NCBI GenBank assembly: GCA_965238155.1
Contig: OZ250175.1
Coordinates: forward strand, 1,984,001-2,048,000
DNA: 64,000 nt
Origin: BJGV01 sp964196335
GTDB lineage: Bacteria > Pseudomonadota > Gammaproteobacteria > Burkholderiales > Nitrosomonadaceae
Direction of reading: 5' to 3'
Shown here: positions 24,778-33,517 of the stretch, one piece after another
Layout: the number at the start of each line of letters is the position of its first letter
How positions within the stretch are numbered: position 1 is the stretch's first letter
Made by a program: the position numbers and the translations under genes
Notes under the pieces: model-generated
Databases searched by the model: none
What the model saw: only the letters and a program-made list of their open reading frames with translations
What the model was told of the DNA's origin: nothing

Positions 24778-26830
24778 TCAGAACTGAACGGCATACCTGA
24801 GATATCCCAGGACCGAATCCTCCCGACCCGATCTGCGGACATATTCGAAATCACCCCCTACAGTGGTATAGTCGTTGATGGCGTAGTGCAGGCGTACCCC
24901 GGTATACCCACCATGAATCACATCATCGCCCGGCACCCGATAAGAGGTTGTCGGCCCGCCGCCCAGGCGGGCACCGGCATTACTGTTACTATACTGTGCG
25001 AGGGTGGCGCCACCACGCCACTCAATCTCTCCCCGGTCATCAGCAAAGGTCCGGGCCAGTGCCAGTTGCATGCGACCATCCACAATGTTCACCCCCCGGC
25101 CCCGGAAGCTGATATCGGAGGTGGTGGTGCCGTTCTCTGTGTGCGCACCAAAATGCCCGTAGGTATAGGCAATTTGTGCGCCGGGCCGTAATTCAAATCC
25201 ACTGCCCAGTGCCTGCACATACGTAAGAGCTAAGGACGGGCTGATATAAAAGCTGTTGTAGTCCCCGTTCGCTGTCTCATATCCGGTGAGATTATCCAGC
25301 ACTCTGCGCATACTGTCATGACGGGCATATCCGAACAGTACCGAACCATCCAGGGTCAATTTACCCCGGGCATGCGCGGCCAGTGCCTGCTGGCCATAGG
25401 CCCCGAAAAAGGCACGGCTGGCACCATCCCGGACGGAAGCCGCAGAGGTTCGGATCTGTCCCCGCCCGCCCCCGGCAAACACGCCCACCCGATGCCCGCC
25501 CCGCAGGCGGGTATCAAACCCGCCGACCCCGCCATAAAAATCATGCTTCCAGGCTTGCGCGAGGCCGTCACCCCCGCGCTTGGTATAGCCTCCTAAAAAA
25601 CTCCCCCAGGCACCTTGGTTCGCCGATTTTCCCCGTACCGATGCGAGCCGTTGAAACACCTGCCGGTGAATCCGGCCTGTAGTCGCACCCAGCGTGATGC
25701 GGGTGGCGGAAGAACCCGTCGGGTCGATCACCGCTACGGTATCACCAGTGCTACTCCGTACTGCCGCTCGTGCCGGGCCAAGCAGGTTGATCTGCTCAGC
25801 CCCTTCAAAAAGGTACGTTGCCGAATGCGGGCGCCTCGCTGCAAAAACGTTCACCACATCATGGTCGAGTCCATCCACATCCTCTCCCAGGTTAACCCGT
25901 CCGACTCTCGCTCCTTCCAACAGATTCAGTGTCTGATCGCCCGCATCGGAGCCTCGCACCGCGTAGGAATCTTCACCCGTGACAGACACACTGCCACTGA
26001 TGGTAATGTCTCTGTCCCTCCCCGCAAAAATGCCGTGCGCACCAACCCCTGTGGTTGAGATGGTGCCGCTGTTGGTAATCATACCCCGACTCCCCCCCCT
26101 TCCGCAAACATACCGTGCGCACCATCCCCTGTGGTTGAGATGGTGCCGCTGTTGGTAGTCTTTACGTTATCGGCATTCGCGGCAATGCCGTGAGACCCCT
26201 CACCTGACGTTGAGATGGTGCCGCCCGCCTCATTGGTGAGGCTCGCGCCAGCACCCCTCGAGAAAATGCCGTTAGATTCATCGCCTGACGTTGAGATGGT
26301 GCCGCTGTTGCTGATGATCCCGTCATTACCGCCCATAAAAATACCATGAGCCTCAAACCCTGTGGTTGAGATTGAACCGCTACTGGTGATCATCGCGTTA
26401 TCGCCATGCGCGGAAATGGCTTCACCCGTCGATGTGATGGTGCCGCTGTTGCGGATCATCGCGTTAGGAGCATCCGAGTAAATACCCTCAGAATGAATTC
26501 CCCCCGACGTTATTGTGCCTCTGTTGGTGATGATCGCGTCAGTGCCGTTTGAGAAAATACCGCTGGAGTCATCCCCGCTCGTTTTTATGGTGCCGCCCGC
26601 CTCATTGGTGAGGCTCGCGCCGGAGCCGGATGAGAAAATGCCGGCACTCCCCCTGTTATGGTGCCGCTGTTGGTGATACGAGCATCAGGATCACCCGATG
26701 AAACCGTCTCCGATCGAGTCTCTCCTTCGGCAATGGTAATTGATTGGGCGGCCACAGGCGAGGCGAGCATACAGGCGGTTAATATAGTAATGTATGAGGC
26801 ACTGTATTGAATATGTTGCCGTTTTACCAT
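24778..26830 (-). pseudogene. Autotransporter, copy 1: shortened passenger, two frame breaks
   Basis: The start (26830) encodes MVKRQHIQYSASYITILTAC and a signal peptide ending PVAAQS. The frame breaks after GTITGG because a run of six G in the other copies is five here (near 26648-26652). Passenger sense resumes as ITNSGTI...GIFS repeats (26459-26079) and breaks again at the G8 run (26092-26099). The 434-residue barrel frame (26082-24778) is identical to the other copies and ends YLRYAVQF. The passenger is ~1.18 kb shorter than in copies 2 and 3. Even a G9 slip would not restore this copy without also fixing the G5 run. Confidence 0.85.
26092..26099 (-). promoter_or_regulatory. G8 homopolymer at passenger/barrel junction, copy 1
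   Basis: Eight G on the coding strand, as in copies 2 and 3. A ninth would join the two frames. Confidence 0.75.
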
Positions 26831-27723
26831 TTTATTTTCTCCGTTCAGATGCCAGCTGGTGTTCTGCGTAATCTAAAGTTGTTTATCGTGTCTATGTCTT
26901 GCCTGCGTACCCCGTGGTACTTGGACAGGTTGCTTAGAAGTTATTTTCATCTAAATATAACGCCTCTATTTCCATAGTGTGTAACACTACCATACATTGG
27001 TGTATTCTGCGCCGCTTTTATGTCAGGCAGTACCTGTGAGACAAATCAGGCGCCTGCATGAACTGTTGATAATAGCACACACATTGATGTTTCCAGTCCT
27101 ATGCCATCGTGTGGTCGATAGTGGCTATATCAATCTGCGGCGTCCGGGTTGGGCGTTACACCTTAGCCCAGATCACAATTAATCCGGATGGTCAATTTTT
27201 TATTGATAACGTGATGACAAGTGATGAGGGCTTTACCCTGGTGTTAAACTAACCTGAGCAAGTCCGTCGCCCCGGAAGCGTTGCATCATAAAAGGATGCT
27301 TATCAGCTTGATTGAACAGAGAGAAGTCATGAGTTGATTACATCATTCTCCCAAGGAATGGGTTTAACACCCCGAACATGTAGGGACTCCCGACTATCCG
27401 TACGATGGTCCCCGCAACGAAATTAAACACAGACCTATCCGTTTTATATCAACCTAAATGACTTGTTGACACGCTTCCCGCCGTACGCCCGGATCCCTTA
27501 CGAATTCAATGTATTGTCATCCTGTCCGACTTTGCAACATTTGCACTCCGGGGTCTTCTGTCTCCCATCCTAAGTAACCTGAAGACCAGAGTAAACAGGA
27601 ATACTCTGACATTCTTTTCAATACACTCACAGCCCGGGCCGTTATGTGGATTCCAGCAGGAGAAGCGATCTCTCTTTTGCACCTTTCTCCCGGATTGTAG
27701 CGGGTGAATGCCATTACAAAATA
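26831..27723. other. Non-coding upstream region of autotransporter copy 1
   Basis: ~890 bases shared with 31991-32883. It holds the autotransporter ribosome site (GGAG, just before 26830) and a pxpA 5' fragment (27141-27197). A 65-codon frame at 27517-27714 (MAFTRYNPGERCKRE...) is conserved only because the DNA is duplicated, and I do not consider it a gene. Confidence 0.5.
27141..27197 (-). pseudogene. pxpA 5'-end fragment
   Basis: 57 bases align without gaps to the first 19 codons of pxpA at 24581, including ATCCGGATTAATTGTGATCT. After the codon for Gly-10 the fragment has TAA. Copies also lie at 32301-32357 and 60402-60458. Confidence 0.75.
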
Positions 27724-28143
27724 CTATTCAGTCAGGACGGCAGCAACCAGTATGCCGGCGAATTCAATCAGGTCATCGGACTGTTTTGTAATCACCCTTT
27801 CTACTTGTTGATAATCAATTTCGCAATATTGATGGACTACGATGTTTCTGAAACCGACCATGCCGATTAACTTCTTTTCCAGTTCGGAGTCTATGATGTC
27901 TGCTTGCCGGAGCAGGGTAAAACTTCCGGCACTGTCTTTTGGCCATCCCAGTTTTTTCGCCCGTATCGTGTGGTTCGCCATGTCCAGTACCTGTTCACAC
28001 GCCCGCTGCAGATTCAGGATGACGATGTCCTGTTTGTCATAATCTTCCTTAAACGACAGTTTCGACGGCTTTTCCCACACGCTACGGGCACGTTTCAAAC
28101 AGCGTTCAATGCTCTGCTGCTTTGACAGTAAAAGTTCACTCAC
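27724..28143 (-). CDS. hepT: HepT-type HEPN ribonuclease toxin (DUF86)
   Basis: The 139-residue helical protein carries the HEPN R-x4-6-H motif as RNIVVHQY (GMVGFRNIVVHQYCEIDY). The N-terminal helices (ERCLKRARSVWEK..., LNLQRACEQVLDMANHTIR) match the DUF86/HepT group. HepT cleaves RNA unless AMPylated by its MntA partner. Its ATG overlaps the mntA stop by four bases (ATGA), so MntA is made first. Its final codons (AVLTE-stop) lie inside the edge shared with autotransporter copies 2 and 3, where the rest of the gene is absent. Confidence 0.85.
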   Translation of the reverse strand: MSELLLSKQQSIERCLKRARSVWEKPSKLSFKEDYDKQDIVILNLQRACEQVLDMANHTIRAKKLGWPKDSAGSFTLLRQADIIDSELEKKLIGMVGFRNIVVHQYCEIDYQQVERVITKQSDDLIEFAGILVAAVLTE

Positions 28144-28553
28144 GGCGCAAACACCCGCCCGCTGGTAATGATTTCCCTGCGGATTTGGGCACGTTCTGCG
28201 TTCAGTTTCTGATGCATTGACAGAACAAGCGTCTCAAACTGAAGCTGTGCCTCCTCATCGGCGCAAAACAGCAATCGCCCGGTACGCAGGATTTCCGCCC
28301 GGAAGGTCGTATCCGTGCAATACAGATTGATCAAATCTACATGTTCCACATGAATGCTGGCAGCTACCTCGGTCGCCAGCAAATGCCATTGCCAGCTATC
28401 TATGTTTTTGGATTCATCCTGCGTCAACAACACTGCGATATCCAGGTCGCTGTCGTATCGCTGGTACTCAGTGCCCCAGCTGCCGTAGAGATAGATGGCC
28501 CGGGTGTACGGGTGAGCGGCAAGGATGAGGGCGGTAATCTTCTGATAATTCAT
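28140..28553 (-). CDS. mntA: MntA-type minimal nucleotidyltransferase antitoxin
   Basis: The 137-residue protein has the pol-beta nucleotidyltransferase signature GSWGTEYQRYDSDLDIAVLL (GS-x10-DxD) after IYLYG. HVEHVDLINLY supplies the third acidic strand. MntA transfers AMP to a Tyr near the HEPN active site and silences HepT. It is the upstream gene of the pair. The GC content matches the island. Confidence 0.85.
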   Translation of the reverse strand: MNYQKITALILAAHPYTRAIYLYGSWGTEYQRYDSDLDIAVLLTQDESKNIDSWQWHLLATEVAASIHVEHVDLINLYCTDTTFRAEILRTGRLLFCADEEAQLQFETLVLSMHQKLNAERAQIRREIITSGRVFAP

Positions 28554-28754
28554 AATTTACTTTTTTCACGCACCGGAAATATCAGCTTTCAACTCCCATG
28601 TAAATGACTGTACCGAGCATTATTAATGGTGCTGAATGTCCGGTCTGGAAAGTTTTGCAGGATTCTCCGAGATGCCGGATACCCCGGCGGAAATCTCATG
28701 GAGGAAGCAGATTGCATCAGACAGTCATCAGATAATTCTATCCTGTGCGGGGTA

Positions 28755-30059
28755 TCAGAACTGAACGGCATACCTCAGATATCCCAGGACCGAATCCTCC
28801 CGACCCGATCTGCGGACATATTCGAAATCACCCCCTACAGTGGTATAGTCGTTGATGGCGTAGTGCAGGCGTACCCCGGTATACCCACCATGAATCACAT
28901 CATCGCCCGGCACCCGATAAGAGGTTGTCGGCCCGCCGCCCAGGCGGGCACCGGCATTACTGTTACTATACTGTGCGAGGGTGGCGCCACCACGCCACTC
29001 AATCTCTCCCCGGTCATCAGCAAAGGTCCGGGCCAGTGCCAGTTGCATGCGACCATCCACAATGTTCACCCCCCGGCCCCGGAAGCTGATATCGGAGGTG
29101 GTGGTGCCGTTCTCTGTGTGCGCACCAAAATGCCCGTAGGTATAGGCAATTTGTGCGCCGGGCCGTAATTCAAATCCACTGCCCAGTGCCTGCACATACG
29201 TAAGAGCTAAGGACGGGCTGATATAAAAGCTGTTGTAGTCCCCGTTCGCTGTCTCATATCCGGTGAGATTATCCAGCACTCTGCGCATACTGTCATGACG
29301 GGCATATCCGAACAGTACCGAACCATCCAGGGTCAATTTACCCCGGGCATGCGCGGCCAGTGCCTGCTGGCCATAGGCCCCGAAAAAGGCACGGCTGGCA
29401 CCATCCCGGACGGAAGCCGCAGAGGTTCGGATCTGTCCCCGCCCGCCCCCGGCAAACACGCCCACCCGATGCCCGCCCCGCAGGCGGGTATCAAACCCGC
29501 CGACCCCGCCATAAAAATCATGCTTCCAGGCTTGCGCGAGGCCGTCACCCCCGCGCTTGGTATAGCCTCCTAAAAAACTCCCCCAGGCACCTTGGTTCGC
29601 CGATTTTCCCCGTACCGATGCGAGCCGTTGAAACACCTGCCGGTGAATCCGGCCTGTAGTCGCACCCAGCGTGATGCGGGTGGCGGAAGAACCCGTCGGG
29701 TCGATCACCGCTACGGTATCACCAGTGCTACTCCGTACTGCCGCTCGTGCCGGGCCAAGCAGGTTGATCTGCTCAGCCCCTTCAAAAAGGTACGTTGCCG
29801 AATGCGGGCGCCTCGCTGCAAAAACGTTCACCACATCATGGTCGAGTCCATCCACATCCTCTCCCAGGTTAACCCGTCCGACTCTCGCTCCTTCCAACAG
29901 ATTCAGTGTCTGATCGCCCGCATCGGAGCCTCGCACCGCGTAGGAATCTTCACCCGTGACAGACACACTGCCACTGATGGTAATGTCTCTGTCCCTCCCC
30001 GCAAAAATGCCGTGCGCACCAACCCCTGTGGTTGAGATGGTGCCGCTGTTGGTAATCAT
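28755..30059 (-). CDS. Autotransporter beta-barrel segment, copy 2 (3' half of a split gene)
   Basis: The 434-residue frame begins inside passenger-like repeats (MITNSGTISTTGVGAHGIFA) and continues through a linker (DTVAVIDPTGSSATRITLGA). It then forms an autotransporter barrel: GAWGSFLGGYTKRGGDGLAQ, RVGVFAGGGRGQIRTSA and SFYISPSLALTYVQALGSGF, ending YLRYAVQF with terminal Phe. The ATG overlaps the stop of the passenger frame, but a barrel without a signal peptide cannot be exported alone. The start is therefore probably an artefact of the G8 frame break, and the gene is one unit with 30056-31990. Confidence 0.85.
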   Translation of the reverse strand: MITNSGTISTTGVGAHGIFAGRDRDITISGSVSVTGEDSYAVRGSDAGDQTLNLLEGARVGRVNLGEDVDGLDHDVVNVFAARRPHSATYLFEGAEQINLLGPARAAVRSSTGDTVAVIDPTGSSATRITLGATTGRIHRQVFQRLASVRGKSANQGAWGSFLGGYTKRGGDGLAQAWKHDFYGGVGGFDTRLRGGHRVGVFAGGGRGQIRTSAASVRDGASRAFFGAYGQQALAAHARGKLTLDGSVLFGYARHDSMRRVLDNLTGYETANGDYNSFYISPSLALTYVQALGSGFELRPGAQIAYTYGHFGAHTENGTTTSDISFRGRGVNIVDGRMQLALARTFADDRGEIEWRGGATLAQYSNSNAGARLGGGPTTSYRVPGDDVIHGGYTGVRLHYAINDYTTVGGDFEYVRRSGREDSVLGYLRYAVQF

Positions 30060-31990
30060 ACCCCGACTCCCCCCCCTTCCGCAAACATACCGTGCGCACC
30101 ATCCCCTGTGGTTGAGATGGTGCCGCTGTTGGTAGTCTTTACGTTATCGGCATTCGCGGCAATGCCGTGAGACCCCTCACCTGACGTTGAGATGGTGCCG
30201 CCCGCCTCATTGGTGAGGCTCGCGCCGGAGCCGGATGAGAAAATGCCGGCACTCCCCCCTGTTATGGTGCCGCTGTTGGTGATCATCGCGTTACTACCAG
30301 TCAATAAAATACCCCGGCCCCTGGGTCCCGTCGCCGTGATTGTTCCGCTGTTGGTGATGGTCTCGTCAGCACCATTACTTGAGTAAATACCGATATTCGT
30401 CGCCGTGATTGTGCCGCTGTTGCGGATCATCGCGTTAGGAGCATCCGAGTAAATACCCTCAGAATGAATTCCCCCCGACGTTATTGTGCCTCTGTTGGTG
30501 ATGATCGCGTCAGTGCCGTTTGAGAAAATACCGCTGGAGTCATCCCCGCTCGTTTTTATGGTGCCGCCCGCCTCATTGGTGAGGCTCGCGCCGGAGCCGG
30601 ATGAGAAAATGCCGGCACTCCCCCCTGTTATGGTGCCGCTGTTGGTGATCATCGCGTTACTACCAGTCAATAAAATACCCCGGCCCCTGGGTCCCGTCGC
30701 CGTGATTGTTCCGCTGTTGGTGATGGTCTCGTCAGCACCATTACTTGAGTAAATACCGATATTCGTCGCCGTGATTGTGCCGCTGTTGTTGATGGTCAAG
30801 TTAGCGCCACCATTCGAGAAAATGCCGTGATTCGTCGCCGTGATGGTGCCGCCCGCCTCATTGGTGATCCTCGCGTTATCGCCCCTTGAAAAAATGCCTG
30901 TACCCATAAACCCCGTCGCCGTTACCATACCGCTGTTGGTGATGATCGCGTTAGAACCACTCGAGAAAATAGTCTCAGAATTATTCCCCGTCGATATTGT
31001 TGTTCCTATGTTGTTGATCGTTACGCTATCAGCAGTCGAGAAAATTCCGTAATTCCTGCCCTCTATTGTGCCGCGGTTGGTGATGATCGCGCCAGAACCC
31101 TCCGAGAAAATTCCGTAATTCCTGCCCTCTATTGTGCCGCGGTTGGTGATGATCGCGCCAGAACCCTGCGAGAAAATACCGCTGGAGCTGCCTCCTGTCG
31201 TTGTGATTGTGCCGCTGTTGCTGATGGCCGCGTTATCACCCTCCGAGGAAATGCCGTGAGAGGCGCCTCCTCCTGTCGTTGAGATGGTGCCGCCCGCCTC
31301 ATTGGTGAGGCTCGCGCCAGAGCCGGACGAGAAAATACCGCGGGATCTGACTCCTGTCGTTGAGATGGTGCCGCTGTTGCTGATGGCCGCGTTATCACCC
31401 TCCGAGGAAATACCGTCAGAATCGTCTCCTGTGGCTGAGATTTCACCGCTATGGGTGATGGTCGCGCCGGAGCCGTTTGAGAAAATACCGCGGGATCTGA
31501 CTCCTGTCGTTGAGATGGTGCCGCTGTTGCTGATGGCCGCGTTATCACCCTCCGAGGAAATACCGTCAGAATCGTCTCCTGTGGCTGAGATTTCACCGCT
31601 ATGGGTGATGGTCACGTCAGAGCCGTTTGAGAAAATACCAAAAGCCTGAAACCCTGTGGTTGAGATTGAGCCGCTAAGGACATTGGTAATATTTGCCATA
31701 GCACCCTGCGAGAAAATACCGTGAGACCCCTCACCTGACGTTGAGATGGTGCCGCCCGCCTCATTGGTGAGGCTCGCGCCGGAGCCGGATGAGAAAATGC
31801 CGGCACTCCCCCCTGTTATGGTGCCGCTGTTGGTGATACGAGCATCAGGATCACCCGATGAAACCGTCTCCGATCGAGTCTCTCCTTCGGCAATGGTAAT
31901 TGATTGGGCGGCCACAGGCGAGGCGAGCATACAGGCGGTTAATATAGTAATGTATGAGGCACTGTATTGAATATGTTGCCGTTTTACCAT
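30056..31990 (-). CDS. Autotransporter passenger segment, copy 2 (5' half of a split gene)
   Basis: 644 residues. A signal peptide ending LASPVAAQS is followed by ~25 imperfect repeats of about 20-24 residues with the pattern ITNSGTI(S/T)-T/A-TG...GIFSSGSGA. This is a right-handed beta-helix-type passenger. The frame ends GGGVGV-stop just after the G8 run at 30069-30076. With nine G the reading would be GGGSRG-MITNSG and run into the barrel frame, giving ~1,080 residues. The ribosome site is GGAG, seven bases or so before the ATG. The product would be a surface-exposed adhesin-like protein. In the present state it would be secreted to the periplasm without an anchor. Confidence 0.85.
   Translation of the reverse strand: MVKRQHIQYSASYITILTACMLASPVAAQSITIAEGETRSETVSSGDPDARITNSGTITGGSAGIFSSGSGASLTNEAGGTISTSGEGSHGIFSQGAMANITNVLSGSISTTGFQAFGIFSNGSDVTITHSGEISATGDDSDGISSEGDNAAISNSGTISTTGVRSRGIFSNGSGATITHSGEISATGDDSDGISSEGDNAAISNSGTISTTGVRSRGIFSSGSGASLTNEAGGTISTTGGGASHGISSEGDNAAISNSGTITTTGGSSSGIFSQGSGAIITNRGTIEGRNYGIFSEGSGAIITNRGTIEGRNYGIFSTADSVTINNIGTTISTGNNSETIFSSGSNAIITNSGMVTATGFMGTGIFSRGDNARITNEAGGTITATNHGIFSNGGANLTINNSGTITATNIGIYSSNGADETITNSGTITATGPRGRGILLTGSNAMITNSGTITGGSAGIFSSGSGASLTNEAGGTIKTSGDDSSGIFSNGTDAIITNRGTITSGGIHSEGIYSDAPNAMIRNSGTITATNIGIYSSNGADETITNSGTITATGPRGRGILLTGSNAMITNSGTITGGSAGIFSSGSGASLTNEAGGTISTSGEGSHGIAANADNVKTTNSGTISTTGDGAHGMFAEGGGVGV
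30069..30076 (-). promoter_or_regulatory. G8 homopolymer switch at passenger/barrel junction, copy 2
   Basis: The coding strand reads GCGGAA-G8-AGTCGGGGTATGATT. G8 gives a stop 12 bases later. G9 (or G6) fuses the frames. Such runs change length by slipped-strand mispairing. Confidence 0.75.
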
Positions 31991-32911
31991 TTTATTTTCT
32001 CCGTTCAGATGCCAGCTGGTGTTCTGCGTAATCTAAAGTTGTTTATCGTGTCTATGTCTTGCCTGCGTACCCCGTGGTACTTGGACAGGTTGCTTAGAAG
32101 TTATTTTCATCTAAATATAACGCCTCTATTTCCATAGTGTGTAACACTACCATACATTGGTGTATTCTGCGCCGCTTTTATGTCAGGCAGTACCTGTGAG
32201 ACAAATCAGGCGCCTGCATGAACTGTTGATAATAGCACACACATTGATGTTTCCAGTCCTATGCCATCGTGTGGTCGATAGTGGCTATATCAATCTGCGG
32301 CGTCCGGGTTGGGCGTTACACCTTAGCCCAGATCACAATTAATCCGGATGGTCAATTTTTTATTGATAACGTGATGACAAGTGATGAGGGCTTTACCCTG
32401 GTGTTAAACTAACCTGAGCAAGTCCGTCGCCCCGGAAGCGTTGCATCATAAAAGGATGCTTATCAGCTTGATTGAACAGAGAGAAGTCATGAGTTGATTA
32501 CATCATTCTCCCAAGGAATGGGTTTAACACCCCGAACATGTAGGGACTCCCGACTATCCGTACGATGGTCCCCGCAACGAAATTAAACACAGACCTATCC
32601 GTTTTATATCAACCTAAATGACTTGTTGACACGCTTCCCGCCGTACGCCCGGATCCCTTACGAATTCAATGTATTGTCATCCTGTCCGACTTTGCAACAT
32701 TTGCACTCCGGGGTCTTCTGTCTCCCATCCTAAGTAACCTGAAGACCAGAGTAAACAGGAATACTCTGACATTCTTTTCAATACACTCACAGCCCGGGCC
32801 GTTATGTGGATTCCAGCAGGAGAAGCGATCTCTCTTTTGCACCTTTCTCCCGGATTGTAGCGGGTGAATGCCATTACAAAATACTATTCAGTCAGGACGG
32901 CAGAACCCAGT
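31991..32911. other. Non-coding upstream region of autotransporter copy 2
   Basis: Shares all but the last few bases with 26831-27743. It includes the pxpA fragment (32301-32357) and the hepT 3' remnant (about 32884-32903, five codons plus stop on the minus strand), then leads into the CRISPR repeats. Confidence 0.5.
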
Positions 32912-33059
32912 GTTCACTGCCGCACAGGCAGCTTAGAAATTATTAACAGGCTTCATGCGCAGATAACCGATGTTCACTGCCGCACAGGCAGCTTAGAAAG
33001 AAATCCGGGATCGGAAAGACCGGCAAAACAGGTTCACTGCCGCACAGGCAGCTTAGAAA
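32912..33059 (+). CRISPR. Orphan type I-F mini-CRISPR array: 3 repeats, 2 spacers
   Basis: Three identical 28-base repeats (start GTTCACTGCCGCACAGGCAG, end CTTAGAAA) lie at 32912-32939, 32972-32999 and 33032-33059, with two different 32-base spacers. The repeat is the well-known type I-F (Yersinia/Pseudomonas-type) sequence, with the CTGCC-GCACA-GGCAG stem. Spacer length 32 is also typical. No cas gene is in the window. An AT-rich leader is not evident, because the preceding bases are the autotransporter upstream region. The inverted copy is at 59700-59847. Confidence 0.95.
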
Positions 33060-33517
33060 TCAACGATGGCCCGTACCCGGCGGGACTTACGCCGGAGTCG
33101 GTTGCACCGCCCGTCTCACGATAGGTCCCGCCTTCTGGCAACGTCGATGCACCTGGGTCTGTGGGACGACAATGGCAACGGACTTACGCCCCGCGGTCTC
33201 TGGGACGAGAAAATAGTAACGCTCCGGTGCGACGCGGACACCCGTCCTGTCCGTTCCGGGATGCCGGGCTGTATACAACATCCGGCATCCCGGAAGGAGT
33301 GGCTGCTCAGCGCCAGATTTTGATCAAAAAAGATATACTAAAAGAAGAAAGTGACGTACTTCTGTTTTGCACCGACTATATATTCTCTTCGATTTTCGGC
33401 TGCCGCTTCTACAATCAATGGCAGCAGCGCAAATGGGCGAATACTTTGGCATCTTGCTGAGGGTAAAATGGATGCGGATATTTACTCAGGATGACGTCAT
33501 GAGTTTTGAACCAGATT
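33060..33517. other. Non-coding stretch behind the mini-CRISPR array
   Basis: 458 bases with no gene I can support. It contains a partial repeat (TCTGTGGGACGA / TCTCTGGGACGAGA at 33158-33213) and a long hairpin at 33254-33295. Confidence 0.5.
33254..33295. other. Perfect 14-bp inverted repeat
   Basis: TTCCGGGATGCCGG and CCGGCATCCCGGAA flank a 14-base loop. It is very GC-rich, without a following T-run in either direction, so more like a recombination, replication or protein-binding site than a terminator. Mirrored at 59464-59505. Confidence 0.6.

Larger units (their letters stand above)
24774..27743 (-). repeat. Autotransporter unit, direct copy 1
   Basis: Matches 28751-32903 in the same direction from GGTATCAGAACTGAAC at the left edge to GTCAGGACGGCAG at the right edge. 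The 1,183-base length difference lies entirely in the passenger-domain repeats. To the left lies pxpA. To the right lies hepT, whose last codons are within the shared edge. Confidence 0.9.
28751..32903 (-). repeat. Autotransporter unit, direct copy 2
   Basis: The longer version of 24774-27743. The left edge joins the mntA upstream DNA and the right edge joins the mini-CRISPR array. It is also part of the large inverted repeat and reappears inverted at 59856-64000. Confidence 0.9.

Noticed and set aside
24766..26058. Several plus-strand frames of 80-150 residues across the autotransporter
   Set aside because: Shadows of the minus-strand barrel and passenger, which have clear protein logic.
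27517..27714. 65-residue frame present in all three autotransporter upstream regions
   Set aside because: Its conservation is explained by DNA duplication; no start signal or recognisable protein pattern.
32912..33059. Possible Tn7-like CRISPR-associated transposon
   Set aside because: The array type is I-F, but there are no tns or cas genes anywhere in the window.
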